This document shows, piece by piece, positions 28,610 to 39,237 of a stretch of DNA of 64,000 nt (positions within the stretch are counted from its first letter, which is position 1; every line of letters begins with the position of its first letter). The DNA is taken from NCBI RefSeq assembly GCF_002157225.2, contig NZ_CP020038.1, positions 2,882,501-2,946,500 on the forward strand, given 5' to 3'. The DNA comes from Agarilytica rhodophyticola. Its GTDB lineage: Bacteria; Pseudomonadota; Gammaproteobacteria; Pseudomonadales; Cellvibrionaceae. Under the pieces are notes generated by a model. That model did not search any database and was not told where the DNA came from. It worked only from the letters and a program-made list of their open reading frames with translations. Made by a program: the position numbers and the translations under genes.

Positions 28610-29182
28610 CTAAAATAATTCTATTTCATCTGCGTCGTTGCTGTCTTCTGGCTCTGCAGAAAAATGATGGCGGTATATTTCTAACGCTTCTTTTACACTG
28701 CCACCTCGCATAATGAATTCAAACATTATTCTTTCTGCTTCCATGGTATAGCTTGATTTAATTTGATCCTGCACTTTTTTCCAGTGCGGACGTTTAGCAA
28801 GACTATCTTCATCCGACAATAGTTCAGACACTTTTTCTAAGCTGCGAGCTACATGGTCAATACGCTGACAGACTCTGTCATAGAATTGAAAGGCTTGTAT
28901 TGCTTGAGAAATATTGTCTTGTATTTCGTCGGTGGTTTGCGCTATTTCTTCTTTAACGTCCTGAAAGTCTTCTTTTTCAGTGACATTTTCTACATGATGG
29001 CCAACATCTCGTGTGTGGTTGGCTAGGTGAGTAAAGCTTTTGGTTAAAGTGTCTACAGAATCATTAGCATCCGTCATGGTTGTTTCAATTTGACAGACGG
29101 CAAGGTATAGCATATTGACTGTTTCTGAGACATGTGACCAATTGCTTTGGAAATTTTCATGCGATGTAGTGTTCTGACTCAT
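28610..29182 (-). CDS. CheZ-like helical protein, candidate receiver-domain phosphatase
   Basis: I chose the ATG giving MSQNTTSHENF (190 residues) because AAGGAA lies 8 bases upstream; a TTG would add 14 residues. The protein is all-helical with heptad-like segments (about 15-125). The segment QAFQFYDRVCQRIDHV (95-110) carries D102-x-x-x-Q106, matching the DxxxQ spacing of the CheZ catalytic pair and its FQD sequence context. The C-terminus is acidic and ends DEIELF, reminiscent of the C-terminal CheY-binding tail of CheZ. No membrane segment or signal. It sits beside slt with no chemotaxis genes in view. Phosphatase activity on a response regulator is inference; it may instead be an uncharacterised relative of the chemotaxis-associated helical proteins with QFQDR motifs. 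Confidence 0.6.
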   Translation of the reverse strand: MSQNTTSHENFQSNWSHVSETVNMLYLAVCQIETTMTDANDSVDTLTKSFTHLANHTRDVGHHVENVTEKEDFQDVKEEIAQTTDEIQDNISQAIQAFQFYDRVCQRIDHVARSLEKVSELLSDEDSLAKRPHWKKVQDQIKSSYTMEAERIMFEFIMRGGSVKEALEIYRHHFSAEPEDSNDADEIELF

Positions 29183-29272
29183 CAAGCATTCCTTCAACAT
29201 GAGTGTGCGAATGATTGTAATCAAGTTTTACTGAGTATGGCACAGGTATCGGGATCTTGCGTTTGATCTTGG

Positions 29273-31264
29273 TTACAAAGGAAGATTTATTTCATTATCG
29301 GTGATAAAGGTACTTGGTTGTCCGAGGCGATAAGCATAAATTACAGAAAAAGCTAGTACATTTTGGACGTAACCACGTGTTTCTTTAAAAGGAATTGTTT
29401 CTATCCAAACATCAAAGGGGACATCCGCCGGGGTGTCTTTAATCCAGCCATTCACCCTATGTGGCCCAGCATTATAAGCCGCTGCGGCAAGTATTCTATT
29501 GCCTTTATACTTCTCCAGAAGTTCGTCGAGATAACGGCTGCCAAGGGAAATATTGTATTCAGGATCGAGTAGCAAGCTGTCTCTATGTTTTTTAATGCCG
29601 CCTTTCTTGGCTGTTTGGCGCGCAGTAGCAGGCATTAACTGCATAAGCCCCATTGCTCCGGCAGATGAGCGAGCCTTTTCGGAAAAAGCACTCTCCTGTC
29701 GAGCTATTGCATAAATAAAAGTATTTTCGATATCTGTATTTGATGCTGCTTTTTCAACAGTTTCTCGATATGCTAAAGGAAAGCGTACATCCAGGTCATC
29801 CCAAAGGTTACCTCGGATCATGGCGTGTATGCCTTGATTGTACCAGCCCCAATGGCGGGCAATATGGCCGGCGGCAGCTAACTCTACGGGAGGCATATTT
29901 TTCGTTGCAAAATGCCACTCACCTTGAGCTTCTCTAAAACTTCCCTTAAGCCAAAGTTCTTTAGCGCGGATGATGGCAGGGTTTTTTCTTACTACTAGCA
30001 ATGTACTTGGTAGCACTGCACTGGGCTTATGCTCCAAGGTGTAATCACGGTTGAGTAGGTCAGCAGAAAGGAAGCCATAGAAGCTACGAGTTTGAGATAG
30101 CTCTTGGTAAATACTGGTACTACTATTATCGCTATTGCCTGCACCCAATTCGTCCTGAGCTCTGGCACGCCAATAACGCCAGCGGTTAGACGCCTGAGCT
30201 TTTGGTGATAGATAATCGATTAAACGAATAACTTTAGCGTATTCCTGTGTACGTAAAGATTCTCTTATAAGTTGTTCTATCACATCTTGCTGTCGCAATT
30301 CTTGCGAGTTTGCTATGAGTGTTTCGGCTTCTTGGACAAAGCCTTTAAACGCTAAACGCTTTATAAGATAGACTTTAGTTTTCGTACTGATATCAGAAGG
30401 AAAGAGTTGTTGGGCTTCATATCGTTCCCAGTATTCTAGTGCTTTAAGAGGATCGATACGGGCGAACCTACGAATGCCGTGCGCAATTATTTGCTGAGTC
30501 TTTAATGATTGCTCAGAGAAGCGTCGCTGCTGTTTTATTCTAGCCGGATAGGCATGTATTCCGAGATACTCTTTTGCATAAGCCTTATTTTTCTCCGACA
30601 TAAACCTTACAACGTAACGAGCGAGACTGATCTTTTTATTTTGGATGGCATTGTCGAAACGTGTCCATGCGATATCATCGGTTAGACCTCCGTGCTTACG
30701 CCACTTTTTAAACAACGGGTCGCAGTCTTTTGGCTGTGATTTACCTTGTATCCAAATATCGCTCACTTCACTATATGCTTGATTATCACCTGTTGCGATA
30801 CGAGCATATAGAGACATACACAGCAAAGACTGCTGACGCATATTTGGCGTATAGTAGCTATTGAAATCACGCCATTTACGTCTTTTTGCTAGGGCATGCA
30901 AAAGGTGGCTTCGCAGACGGTATTCAAGGTAAGAACCTTCATTGGCAGTAAAGAATGTATCGATTTTGGAAAATTCGAAATCGTAGATGTTCTTTTTCAG
31001 TTGCATGTAGTCAAGGTAGGGCACAAGTGGATAGTCGCCCAACTTGGCATAATTTTTCTGATATTCTTCGAGCTTGTTTTTTGAGAGAGCACTTTTAGCC
31101 AATTCGTAATGGTAGCGTTGTTCCGTTAGTTCACGTCGTGTATCTTTGGGTTGCGGAGCAAACCACTTAGCATCAGGGCCTTGCGCATTTGACCACTGAG
31201 TGACATTCAATAACACGAGAACGTAAAATAATCGGTGTAAATCCTTGTTTAATAACTGCGTCAT
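29273..31264 (-). CDS. slt: Soluble lytic murein transglycosylase (Slt70-type)
   Basis: Cleaves the glycan strands of peptidoglycan with formation of 1,6-anhydromuramic ends, in the periplasm. It has a signal peptide (about 1-27, ending WSNA). A long superhelical U-domain of helical repeats follows, with the linker domain at about 400-480, then the catalytic domain (about 495-645). The latter shows IARQESAFSEKARSSAGAMGLMQLMPATA, whose first Glu is the catalytic acid, and AAAYNAGPHRVNGW. Length 663 compares with 645 in E. coli Slt. It is divergent from uup; the slt/uup neighbourhood is also found in Pseudomonas. Confidence 0.93.
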   Translation of the reverse strand: MTQLLNKDLHRLFYVLVLLNVTQWSNAQGPDAKWFAPQPKDTRRELTEQRYHYELAKSALSKNKLEEYQKNYAKLGDYPLVPYLDYMQLKKNIYDFEFSKIDTFFTANEGSYLEYRLRSHLLHALAKRRKWRDFNSYYTPNMRQQSLLCMSLYARIATGDNQAYSEVSDIWIQGKSQPKDCDPLFKKWRKHGGLTDDIAWTRFDNAIQNKKISLARYVVRFMSEKNKAYAKEYLGIHAYPARIKQQRRFSEQSLKTQQIIAHGIRRFARIDPLKALEYWERYEAQQLFPSDISTKTKVYLIKRLAFKGFVQEAETLIANSQELRQQDVIEQLIRESLRTQEYAKVIRLIDYLSPKAQASNRWRYWRARAQDELGAGNSDNSSTSIYQELSQTRSFYGFLSADLLNRDYTLEHKPSAVLPSTLLVVRKNPAIIRAKELWLKGSFREAQGEWHFATKNMPPVELAAAGHIARHWGWYNQGIHAMIRGNLWDDLDVRFPLAYRETVEKAASNTDIENTFIYAIARQESAFSEKARSSAGAMGLMQLMPATARQTAKKGGIKKHRDSLLLDPEYNISLGSRYLDELLEKYKGNRILAAAAYNAGPHRVNGWIKDTPADVPFDVWIETIPFKETRGYVQNVLAFSVIYAYRLGQPSTFITDNEINLPL

Positions 31265-31475
31265 AAAAGATAATAATAGTGCTGCCAGAATGGATTGTAA
31301 TGTCTTTATTGTTACTGAAAATACCAGCTTTTACCAATCTTAAATGCTTTAACTTTCTGTTTTTTATCGAAATGATAGAAATACGAATTGTATTAAATAT
31401 TTCCAGATAGTTTTCTGATCCTATGTTCTTTCATTTTGTTCCCGTAAATAATCACTATCCTATAACGAGGTATTA

Positions 31476-33377
31476 ATGCCATTAGTTAAAATCACTAACC
31501 TACATCTGCACTACGGTGAGCAGGTCATTTTCGATGACGTGGCATTGCAATTAGACCCGGGCGACCGTCTTTGTATTATCGGTCGCAACGGTGTTGGTAA
31601 ATCGACACTGCTGAAAGTAATGAGTGGTGTTGCCCATCCCGACGAGGGCAGTATTTGGTCTGCACCTACTACGGTGATGGCAACTTTGGCGCAAGACCTG
31701 CCCGAAACCCAGGACATCTCTATCTTTCAATTCGTTGCCGGCGGCTTGGCGGGTATCTTAGATGACCTCAAGCGTTTCGATGCAGCTGTAAAAAATGAAG
31801 ACTTAGGACTTATAGAACAGTTGCAACAAAAAATTGAAAGTGCTGACGGCTGGAATCTGCAAAATCGTATTGAGCAGGTGCTAACCCGCTTAGAATTAGA
31901 CGGCAAGGCCAGCATGAATAGCTTATCGGGGGGATGGCGTCGCCGGGTTGCGCTGGCGCAAGCACTGGTTATGAGCCCAGATGTCTTATTACTCGATGAG
32001 CCCACCAACCATCTGGATATTGCCGCGATTCAATGGTTGGAAGAGCAGTTAAATAATTTTGCTGGCGCTATTGTCTTTATTACCCACGATAGAGCCTTCT
32101 TAAAAAGTGTGGCGAATAAAATTGGTGAACTGGATCGCGGCCATCTGACTATGTGGGATGGCGATTATGAGAGCTTTTTGACTTTCCGCGAGAAGGCACT
32201 TGAGACAGAAGCTCGCCACAATGCATTGTTTGATAAAAAGTTAGCCCAAGAAGAGGCGTGGATTCGACAGGGTATTAAAGCTCGACGTACACGTAATGAA
32301 GGACGAGTTAGGGCTCTTGAAAAAATGCGTGTAGAAAGACAGAATCGTCGCCAAGCACCTAAAGTCGCTAAAATTGAGCATTCTGGTGAAGTGGCATCAG
32401 GCAAACTCGTTGCTGAACTTGTGAATGTGAGTTTTGCTTGGCAGGATAAGCCATTGGTCAGTAATTTTAGTACCACCATCATGCGCGGCGATAAGCTTGG
32501 GTTAATTGGTCCCAATGGCATCGGGAAAAGCACGCTGCTTAAGTTAATTCTTGGTGAGCTAAGCCCTCAGTCTGGCAATGTTCGCTTGGGAACCAAGTTA
32601 TCGGTGGCGTATTTTGACCAACTGCGTGATCAACTGGATTTAGAAAAAAGTGCGGTAGATAATGTTGCTGGTGGTCGAGATTCTGTGGAGGTCAACGGCA
32701 AAACTAAGCATATTTATAGCTATCTTCAGGACTTTCTATTCTCCGGTGAGCGCGCACGCACGGCGATCAAATCTCTCTCCGGAGGGGAACGCAACAGAAT
32801 TCTACTGGCCAAACTCTTCAGCAAACCATCTAACCTACTTGTCATGGATGAGCCTACGAACGATCTAGATGCTGAAACCCTAGAGCTTTTAGAAGATTTA
32901 TTGGCGAATTTCGATGGCACTTTATTGCTGGTGAGCCACGATAGAGCATTCCTGGATAATGTGGTGACTAACACTATTGCCTTTGAGGGTAATGGTAAAC
33001 TAAAAGAATATGTTGGTGGTTACAGCGACTGGAAACGTCAAGGAGGAAAATGGCCTGATACTGCTGCTGACAACTCAGATAAGCCTGAAGAGCGTGAAAC
33101 TAAAAGTAGCGAAACCACACCATCTACAACTTCCGCCAAGCCCAAGAAATTAAGTTATAAATTGCAGCGAGAGCTTGATAGATTGCCTGCTATGTTAGAG
33201 AAACTTGAGGAAGAAATAGCAGATATTCAACAACAAATGTCAGTGCCTTCCTTCTTCAGTGGTGACCAAACTGTGGTTGCTGAGAAAACCCAGCTTTTAG
33301 CAGAAAAGGAAGCTGAATTGGCCGAAAAATATGAGCGTTGGGAAAGTTTAGAAATGCAGAGTGGGGGTGAAACGTAG
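31476..33377 (+). CDS. uup: ABC-F ATPase Uup
   Basis: Soluble ABC-F protein acting on ribosomes and implicated in transposon-excision stability. It has two ATP-binding domains: Walker A GRNGVGKST (about 37-45) with signature LSGGWRRR, and Walker A GPNGIGKST (about 346-354) with signature LSGGERNR. Both Walker B/H-loop sets are present (VLLLDEPTNHLD, ITHDRAFL; LLVMDEPTNDLD, VSHDRAFL). The inter-domain arm (about 235-310) and the Uup-specific C-terminal coiled coil (about 555-630, KKLSYKLQRELDRLPAMLEKLEEEI) are visible. Length 633 matches E. coli Uup (635). The GAGG ribosome site is well spaced. Confidence 0.95.
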   Translation: MPLVKITNLHLHYGEQVIFDDVALQLDPGDRLCIIGRNGVGKSTLLKVMSGVAHPDEGSIWSAPTTVMATLAQDLPETQDISIFQFVAGGLAGILDDLKRFDAAVKNEDLGLIEQLQQKIESADGWNLQNRIEQVLTRLELDGKASMNSLSGGWRRRVALAQALVMSPDVLLLDEPTNHLDIAAIQWLEEQLNNFAGAIVFITHDRAFLKSVANKIGELDRGHLTMWDGDYESFLTFREKALETEARHNALFDKKLAQEEAWIRQGIKARRTRNEGRVRALEKMRVERQNRRQAPKVAKIEHSGEVASGKLVAELVNVSFAWQDKPLVSNFSTTIMRGDKLGLIGPNGIGKSTLLKLILGELSPQSGNVRLGTKLSVAYFDQLRDQLDLEKSAVDNVAGGRDSVEVNGKTKHIYSYLQDFLFSGERARTAIKSLSGGERNRILLAKLFSKPSNLLVMDEPTNDLDAETLELLEDLLANFDGTLLLVSHDRAFLDNVVTNTIAFEGNGKLKEYVGGYSDWKRQGGKWPDTAADNSDKPEERETKSSETTPSTTSAKPKKLSYKLQRELDRLPAMLEKLEEEIADIQQQMSVPSFFSGDQTVVAEKTQLLAEKEAELAEKYERWESLEMQSGGET

Positions 33378-33584
33378 AGGATCTGTTCGATAACTCCTAC
33401 TTTGGATGCGCATTTTTGAATTCGCATTGCTCTATGCTTAAGGCTACATAAAATTTCTAATATCTGTAGCCTTCAAGCGAATGTGCTTAAGTTATAAACT
33501 CTCGTGAGTATCTGCCATTAATGGTGGCTATAACCTACAACCTACGAAGTCGTGATGTAAAAACTACCACTACCTGTTTAATGC

Positions 33585-34013
33585 CTAGACACGGATAGCC
33601 AGGACATCGCACTGTGCACCTTTTATAATGCTGTTTGCTGTAGATCCCCAAATCAGTGCTAGACCATGCCTGCCGTGGCTACCGACAATAATCAAATCTG
33701 CGTTGAGTTCGTCCGCCAGCTCATGCAATGCAGATCCGGTTTGACCTAATTCTATAATTTGATCAGACTCGGGAATTTCATATTCACTGGCGAGTTTAGC
33801 CAAGTGTTTCTGTGATTGCTTTTGCATAACATTCTGAGCTTCGGTTAGATCGACAGGCATATCACCGCCATAAACCACAGGAAAAGGCTCGATGATATGA
33901 GCTAGGGTGATATGTGCTTCATTCAGCCTGGCGAAATCGTAGGCTTTTTCTAATATAGCTTTTGAATCATCTGATAAATCAAGTCCTACCAGAATATGTT
34001 GATAAACGCTCAT
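33585..34013 (-). CDS. Universal stress protein (UspA family)
   Basis: Single-domain 142-residue USP. It begins YQHILVGLDLSDDSKAILEKA and has the ATP-binding signature G-S-H-G-R-H-G with downstream STANSIIKGAQCDVLAIRV. The G2xG9xGS/T-like loop (VGSHGRHGLALIWGST) indicates the ATP-binding subclass rather than UspA proper. Such proteins are dimeric, cytoplasmic and induced by stress. GGAG lies before the ATG. It is monocistronic. Confidence 0.9.
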   Translation of the reverse strand: MSVYQHILVGLDLSDDSKAILEKAYDFARLNEAHITLAHIIEPFPVVYGGDMPVDLTEAQNVMQKQSQKHLAKLASEYEIPESDQIIELGQTGSALHELADELNADLIIVGSHGRHGLALIWGSTANSIIKGAQCDVLAIRV

Positions 34014-34161
34014 AACTTTATCTCCGTGATTAAAAACACAGTAATGGTAATATGTCCCTTTACTAAAGATTGTTCAATAATCTTTGTCGTGTTTTCTACC
34101 GACTTTTGTGTCATATCAACCGAAATGAAGAATTAAGAGATTAATTAAGGTTGCAACGAAT

Positions 34162-34656
34162 ATGTTAACAGCTTCGATTTTGTTCTTATTAGCGTTGGCG
34201 ATGGTAATAGGGCCTGTGATGATGATTCAGCCATCTCCAGGTATGAAGCGCATTGCAAAATTGCGTAGTTTAGCCAATCAACAGGGTTTTAATATTGCTC
34301 TGAAACCACCAAAGAATACTGAGAAAGTTATCGGAGCTACCTACTCCTTGCTCTGCAAAAAACCATTGCAAGAGCAAAAAAACAACAACACATGGCATTT
34401 AGAGAAGAAGTCTCATAGTCACGATATCCACTTTTACGGCAAGTGGGATTGGCTTGGCAGCAATTGCGCACCAGAACGGCAATGGCCGCAGTTAGAAAGG
34501 ATATTGCACGACATCGTGCCTGGTATTACAGAACTTGAGTTTAATGGGATGAGTGTTGCCTGCTTTTGGGACGAAAAATGTGGTGACAAAAGTGAGCAGC
34601 AAGCGATCGATATGCTGCGTGAATTGTTAACACGTTTAGAAGATGCATGTGTGTAA
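34162..34656 (+). CDS. Conserved membrane-anchored protein of unknown function
   Basis: A 164-residue protein with an N-terminal transmembrane helix or uncleaved signal anchor (ASILFLLALAMVIGPVMMI), then a 140-residue soluble part with motifs MKRIAKLRSLANQQGF, HDIHFYGKWDWLG and WPQLERILHDIVPG. I know of no function. It lies convergent with the next gene, whose stop is only 2 bases away, between uup and topA. Small uncharacterised genes sit in the corresponding interval of Pseudomonas genomes, so this is probably a conserved lineage gene rather than a recent arrival (inference). Confidence 0.65.
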   Translation: MLTASILFLLALAMVIGPVMMIQPSPGMKRIAKLRSLANQQGFNIALKPPKNTEKVIGATYSLLCKKPLQEQKNNNTWHLEKKSHSHDIHFYGKWDWLGSNCAPERQWPQLERILHDIVPGITELEFNGMSVACFWDEKCGDKSEQQAIDMLRELLTRLEDACV

Positions 34657-34657
34657 C

Positions 34658-35410
34658 TTATAGGCTATTGTCATCAACTTCGTTATTCACGGTTTTGTGC
34701 TGGGGGTTATAAAGGGATTCAGGCATAAGTTCAAGCGACAGCGCTGTGCGCTTTCCACTCAATATCTCTCCCATTTCTTTTGTGAGTTGGCTCATTCTTT
34801 CGTCCCTTTGATGAGATTGTGAGATAAGCTCCATGGCTTTGCGGTAGTAAGCAGATGCGCGCAGTGTATTGCCATTATTGGCAGCTTGATGCCCCTGGCC
34901 AACATTTGTCACCACTTTCACCATAAAGTTTGACCAGTTTAGGCCGACGATGAGTTGTTCCATCTTGCCCTCAGGGATTTTATCGGCGGCTTGGCGTTTG
35001 CGGATAACTCGTGCTGCTTCTGTGATGGCATATTCTGCGCGGGCGATAGCCGCATCACTTTCCATAAGACGAAAAAGCTCAGCTTTTGCATTCGGGTCTA
35101 GCAAGTCTTGCGACCGCTTCTCAGCTTCCTCCAAGCTAACATTGAGCAGTGTATCCTTTGGCGAAAGTTTGACCATGACCTGAGTAATGTCGATTACTTC
35201 ATCGTTTATGAGTTTGGAAAATTCGTTATTTTCGACTAAAGGTTCTAATGTGGCTGATAATTCTTCAAGTTCGGTGACGCGGCGCTTCATCTGCATGAGC
35301 TTTTGGCTGATAACTTGGGCGCGCAACTGCCTTTTGTTGACTGTGCTGACAACGAATAACGAGAGTGAAGTGATTGCAATAAGCAAGATAACAGTTGAAA
35401 AGTCTGACAT
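34658..35410 (-). CDS. Conserved membrane-anchored helical protein, unknown function
   Basis: I start at the ATG giving MSDFSTVILLIAITSLSLF (250 residues); a TTG three codons upstream is also possible. One N-terminal transmembrane helix (about 5-23) is followed by a long charged helical, probably coiled-coil region (KRQLRAQVISQKLMQMKRRVTELEELS). The soluble domain contains AEYAITEAARVIRKRQAADKIPEGK and ASAYYRKAMELISQSHQRDERM, like a tetratricopeptide-type helix pair. No function is known to me. It is convergent with the gene at 34162, and divergent from topA. Confidence 0.65.
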   Translation of the reverse strand: MSDFSTVILLIAITSLSLFVVSTVNKRQLRAQVISQKLMQMKRRVTELEELSATLEPLVENNEFSKLINDEVIDITQVMVKLSPKDTLLNVSLEEAEKRSQDLLDPNAKAELFRLMESDAAIARAEYAITEAARVIRKRQAADKIPEGKMEQLIVGLNWSNFMVKVVTNVGQGHQAANNGNTLRASAYYRKAMELISQSHQRDERMSQLTKEMGEILSGKRTALSLELMPESLYNPQHKTVNNEVDDNSL

Positions 35411-35698
35411 AGGAAACAATCTAGATTATTTTTTAATAATAGATGATATTCAAAGATTGGGGAAATTCGCTGCCAAAAACAGTGATTTGACTCGGTAATA
35501 AAGGGCTATGAAGCTGCTAAATAGGGTGGCAAACGCTAACATCGTCATTAGGTTTTCATGTCCTGCTATGATGTTAATTATTAATTTCGGCTTGACCTTG
35601 GGCTATTCAGGCCTTATATATGCGCAGCGTTACATTGGCATATCGTTAAGTTATGAATTTCGGACTCTGAGCTAAGACTCAGTAATAAGAAGGGGTTT

Positions 35699-38356
35699 AT
35701 GGGGAAATCACTGGTCATTGTTGAGTCGCCTGCCAAGGCGAAAACCATCAATAAATATCTCGGCAAAGATTTCGTTGTGAAATCAAGTGTCGGACATATT
35801 CGCGATTTACCAACCAGTGGTTCAGGTAAAAAGAAGGCTGATCCTAAAGAAACAGCGAGAAAGGCCGCTGCTACACGCAAAATGTCACCTGAACAAAAAG
35901 CGAGCTACAAGAAACGCCAAGCAAAAGAGCAGTTGGTCAGCCGCATGGGAATCAACCCCGAAAAGAATTGGGCGGCCCACTATGAAATTTTACCGAACAA
36001 AGAAAAGGTGGTTGCCGAGCTTAAAAAACTCGCTGATGATGCTGATCTGATCTACCTCGCGACGGACTTGGATAGAGAGGGAGAGGCTATTGCATGGCAT
36101 TTACGTGAAGCTATCGGTGGAGATGACGATCGCTATCGTCGTGTGGTGTTCAACGAAATTACTAAGACAGCCATTCAGGAAGCCTTTGAATCCCCAGGAA
36201 TGATCGATTTGGATCGCGTTCATGCCCAGCAAGCTCGCCGTTTCCTGGATCGTGTGGTGGGTTATATGGTGTCGCCCCTATTGTGGGAGAAAATCGCTAA
36301 GGGTTTGTCTGCAGGGCGGGTACAGTCTGTTGCTGTTCGTCTTGTCAGTGAGCGTGAGAGCGAAATCCGCGCCTTTATTCCTGAAGAATTTTGGAGTATC
36401 AGTACGCTACTGAAATCGCCAAAAGACGAGCAAGCCAAATACGAGCTTAAAAAATTTCAAGGTGAAAATTTTAAAGCGACCAATGAAGAACAGGCCAATG
36501 TTGCCGTCACGGCGCTAAAACAAGCAGAATACCGCGTATCTAATCGTGAAGATAAGCCCACATCATCCAAGCCAAGTGCTCCTTTTATCACCTCTACCTT
36601 GCAGCAGGCAGCCTCAACACGATTAGGCTTTGGTGTTAAAAAGACCATGGTTCTGGCTCAGCGTTTGTACGAAGCCGGCTATATTACTTACATGCGTACT
36701 GACTCTACCAACTTGAGTGCAGAAGCAATTCAGACCTGTCGGGACTTAATTTTAGATGAGTACGGGCAAAAATATTTGCCGGAAAAGCCCAATATCTATA
36801 GCAGTAAAGAGGGCGCGCAGGAAGCGCATGAGGCAATTCGTCCCTCTGATGTTACTTGCAAACCTACCCAGCTGAAAAGTATGGAGAGAGATGCAGAGCG
36901 TCTCTATACCTTAATTTGGCAACAGTTTATTGCTTGTCAGATGACACCAGCTAAGTTCACTAGTACAACAGTAACGGTGATGGCTGGCGATTATGAATTG
37001 AGAGTGCGCGGGCGAGTTATCCGCTTCGATGGCTACACTAAGGTTATGCCTCAGCCAGCGAAAAAAGAAGATGATGCTATTCTGCCCGACGTTAAAGTGG
37101 GCGACATTCTAAACTTGCACGAAGTTCAACCAACGCAACACTTCACTAAGCCGCCGGCACGTTTTACTGAAGCCGCCTTGGTAAAAGAATTGGAAAAGCG
37201 CGGAATTGGTCGTCCATCTACTTACGCAGCTATCATTTCAACTATCCAAGATCGCGGCTATGTTCATGTAGAAAATAAACGTTTCTATGTTAACAAAATG
37301 GGCGACATCGTGACCGAGCGCCTGGTTGAAAGCTTTAGTGACCTTATGGACTACGGTTTTACCGCTAGTATGGAAGAGTCGCTAGATGGTGTGGCTGAAG
37401 GCAATAAAAACTGGATCGAGTTGCTCGATGAGTTTTATGAAAGCTTTTCTGCAACACTTGAAGTGGCGAAAGACAGCGAAGCGGGTATGCGTCGCAATGA
37501 GCCGGTAGAGACGAATATCGAATGCGTGAAATGCTCGCGTAATATGCAAATAAGGACGGGAGCAACAGGTGTATTTCTTGGTTGTTCTGGTTACGCACTG
37601 CCACCTAAAGAGCGTTGTAAAGCTACCATGAACTTGGTTGCTGGTGACGAAGCAGTAAATGTTGATGAAGATGATGAAGCTGAATCGAGGCAACTGCGGC
37701 AAAAACGTCGCTGTAAAATCTGTAATACCGCGATGGACAGTTATCTGCTAGATGAAACGCGCAAACTACACATTTGTGGTAACAATCCTGACTGTAACGG
37801 CTATGAAGTGGAAACCGGGACATTCAAAATTAAAGGTTACGATGGGCCGGTAATTGAGTGTGATAAGTGCGGCAGTGATATGCAGCTTAAATCTGGTCGT
37901 TTTGGTAAATATTTTGGCTGTACCAATGAAGAGTGCAAAAACACACGTAAGTTATTGCGCAATGGTGAAGCTGCGCCGCCTAAGATGGATCCCATTCAGA
38001 TGCCTGACCTACAATGTTTGAAGGTCGATGATCACTACGTGTTACGTGACGGTGCTTCAGGTTTATTTTTGGCTGCCAGTCAATTCCCTAAGAATAGAGA
38101 GACAAGGGCGCCTCTAGTGAAAGAACTGCTTACGGTTAAAGAAGCTCTAGATCCTAAATATGCACATATATTAAAGGCGCCTAGTGAGGATTCTGAGGGG
38201 CGCGATACGGTTGTTAGATACAGTCGTAAAACCAAAGAGCAATACGTTCAGTCAGAGGAAGAGGGTAAAGCGACAGGTTGGAAGGCTTTTTACCAAGATG
38301 GTAAATGGCAAATTACAGAAGCGACTAAAAAAGCAAGTAAAAAGAAAAAAGCATAG
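35699..38356 (+). CDS. topA: DNA topoisomerase I
   Basis: Type IA topoisomerase that relaxes negative supercoils. The N-terminal TOPRIM domain is complete: [20 protein letters not shown], then [19 protein letters not shown] with the acidic triad. The catalytic tyrosine is Y331 in [10 protein letters not shown]. The strand-passage region carries [22 protein letters not shown]. Three C-terminal zinc-ribbon repeats are visible ([45 protein letters not shown]), and the protein ends in a lysine tail. Length 885 is close to Pseudomonas TopA. AAGGGG precedes the ATG closely. The short helical gene at 38417 follows on the same strand and may be cotranscribed. Confidence 0.96.
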   Translation: MGKSLVIVESPAKAKTINKYLGKDFVVKSSVGHIRDLPTSGSGKKKADPKETARKAAATRKMSPEQKASYKKRQAKEQLVSRMGINPEKNWAAHYEILPNKEKVVAELKKLADDADLIYLATDLDREGEAIAWHLREAIGGDDDRYRRVVFNEITKTAIQEAFESPGMIDLDRVHAQQARRFLDRVVGYMVSPLLWEKIAKGLSAGRVQSVAVRLVSERESEIRAFIPEEFWSISTLLKSPKDEQAKYELKKFQGENFKATNEEQANVAVTALKQAEYRVSNREDKPTSSKPSAPFITSTLQQAASTRLGFGVKKTMVLAQRLYEAGYITYMRTDSTNLSAEAIQTCRDLILDEYGQKYLPEKPNIYSSKEGAQEAHEAIRPSDVTCKPTQLKSMERDAERLYTLIWQQFIACQMTPAKFTSTTVTVMAGDYELRVRGRVIRFDGYTKVMPQPAKKEDDAILPDVKVGDILNLHEVQPTQHFTKPPARFTEAALVKELEKRGIGRPSTYAAIISTIQDRGYVHVENKRFYVNKMGDIVTERLVESFSDLMDYGFTASMEESLDGVAEGNKNWIELLDEFYESFSATLEVAKDSEAGMRRNEPVETNIECVKCSRNMQIRTGATGVFLGCSGYALPPKERCKATMNLVAGDEAVNVDEDDEAESRQLRQKRRCKICNTAMDSYLLDETRKLHICGNNPDCNGYEVETGTFKIKGYDGPVIECDKCGSDMQLKSGRFGKYFGCTNEECKNTRKLLRNGEAAPPKMDPIQMPDLQCLKVDDHYVLRDGASGLFLAASQFPKNRETRAPLVKELLTVKEALDPKYAHILKAPSEDSEGRDTVVRYSRKTKEQYVQSEEEGKATGWKAFYQDGKWQITEATKKASKKKKA

Positions 38357-38416
38357 GGTCTGCTAACAAGCTTTGATTGCAGACACATATGTAAGATCCT
38401 ATTGCTAAAGGGTGAT

Positions 38417-38983
38417 ATGAGCGCGCAAGAAGCACAAAAGATATTCCGCCAGCAGCTGACATTTGCGTCGCTGCTCATGAGTAGGTGTATAGACTCCAGT
38501 ATTCGTGTTGAGCGCTTAGCGAACTTGCAAGGCAGCATGCTTTGCCTCCATCGTGGTCTGTTAGACTATTTTGGAGCTGTGCTGGGGCTTGTGGAAGTAA
38601 GAGGTTCTTTGGTGGCCATGCGGCAACGCTTGGCTACTGCGAACTATAAGCAAGAAGAAATTATCGCTTTAATTGATAACGAGGAAAGCTGGTTATTTAG
38701 ACTCGATCGTCTTGTTTTATCTATCGCTTCACCTTCTTATGCGCTTTCTTCTTCTCATGTCTCTAAAGCCTTTGCATCGTATACTGCTGCGGTTGACCAG
38801 AATTCAAATAATAGCCCCAATTCCGAAACTCCATATCAAGCCGATGATCTTATAGTAAGTACATCATCTGCCCATTCTACTAATGAGCTAGGGTGGCGAG
38901 AGCAAAAGGACTTTATTGGTGATTGCATCGACAGTGCACGGGAGCTTTTGGAGCGTCATATTGCCTCCGATATCGAGTATTAA
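38417..38983 (+). CDS. DUF6586-like conserved protein next to topA
   Basis: I choose the ATG giving MSAQEAQKIFRQQL because AAAGGGTG precedes it; a TTG would add five residues. The 188-residue protein is helical and soluble, with LEVRGS-like segment VEVRGSLVAMRQRLA and NEESWLFRLDRLVLSI. The position directly after topA and the N-terminal pattern match the small conserved protein found between topA and lexA in Pseudomonas (I recall DUF6586). Residues about 115-155 are low in complexity and Ser/Asn-rich. Function unknown. Confidence 0.65.
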   Translation: MSAQEAQKIFRQQLTFASLLMSRCIDSSIRVERLANLQGSMLCLHRGLLDYFGAVLGLVEVRGSLVAMRQRLATANYKQEEIIALIDNEESWLFRLDRLVLSIASPSYALSSSHVSKAFASYTAAVDQNSNNSPNSETPYQADDLIVSTSSAHSTNELGWREQKDFIGDCIDSARELLERHIASDIEY

Positions 38984-39237
38984 TCGCTTTGGTCTTAGTT
39001 TATTCTTATAGTTATGCTATTTTGCTCTAACAGTATTGTTTTCAGGCAAGTATGTTTATGCAGCTATTGTGAACCATTGTTCCTGCGATAAACGACCAGT
39101 TTTAGGGCTTATTTAACCTTTTTAAATCATATGTCATTGCAAATAAGCGAAAGTGTCAAGTTTTTGTAGTATTAACAAGATTTATACGCTGACAGATGAT
39201 AGAATTAAAGTAATACGCATAGGACACTTTACATTAC

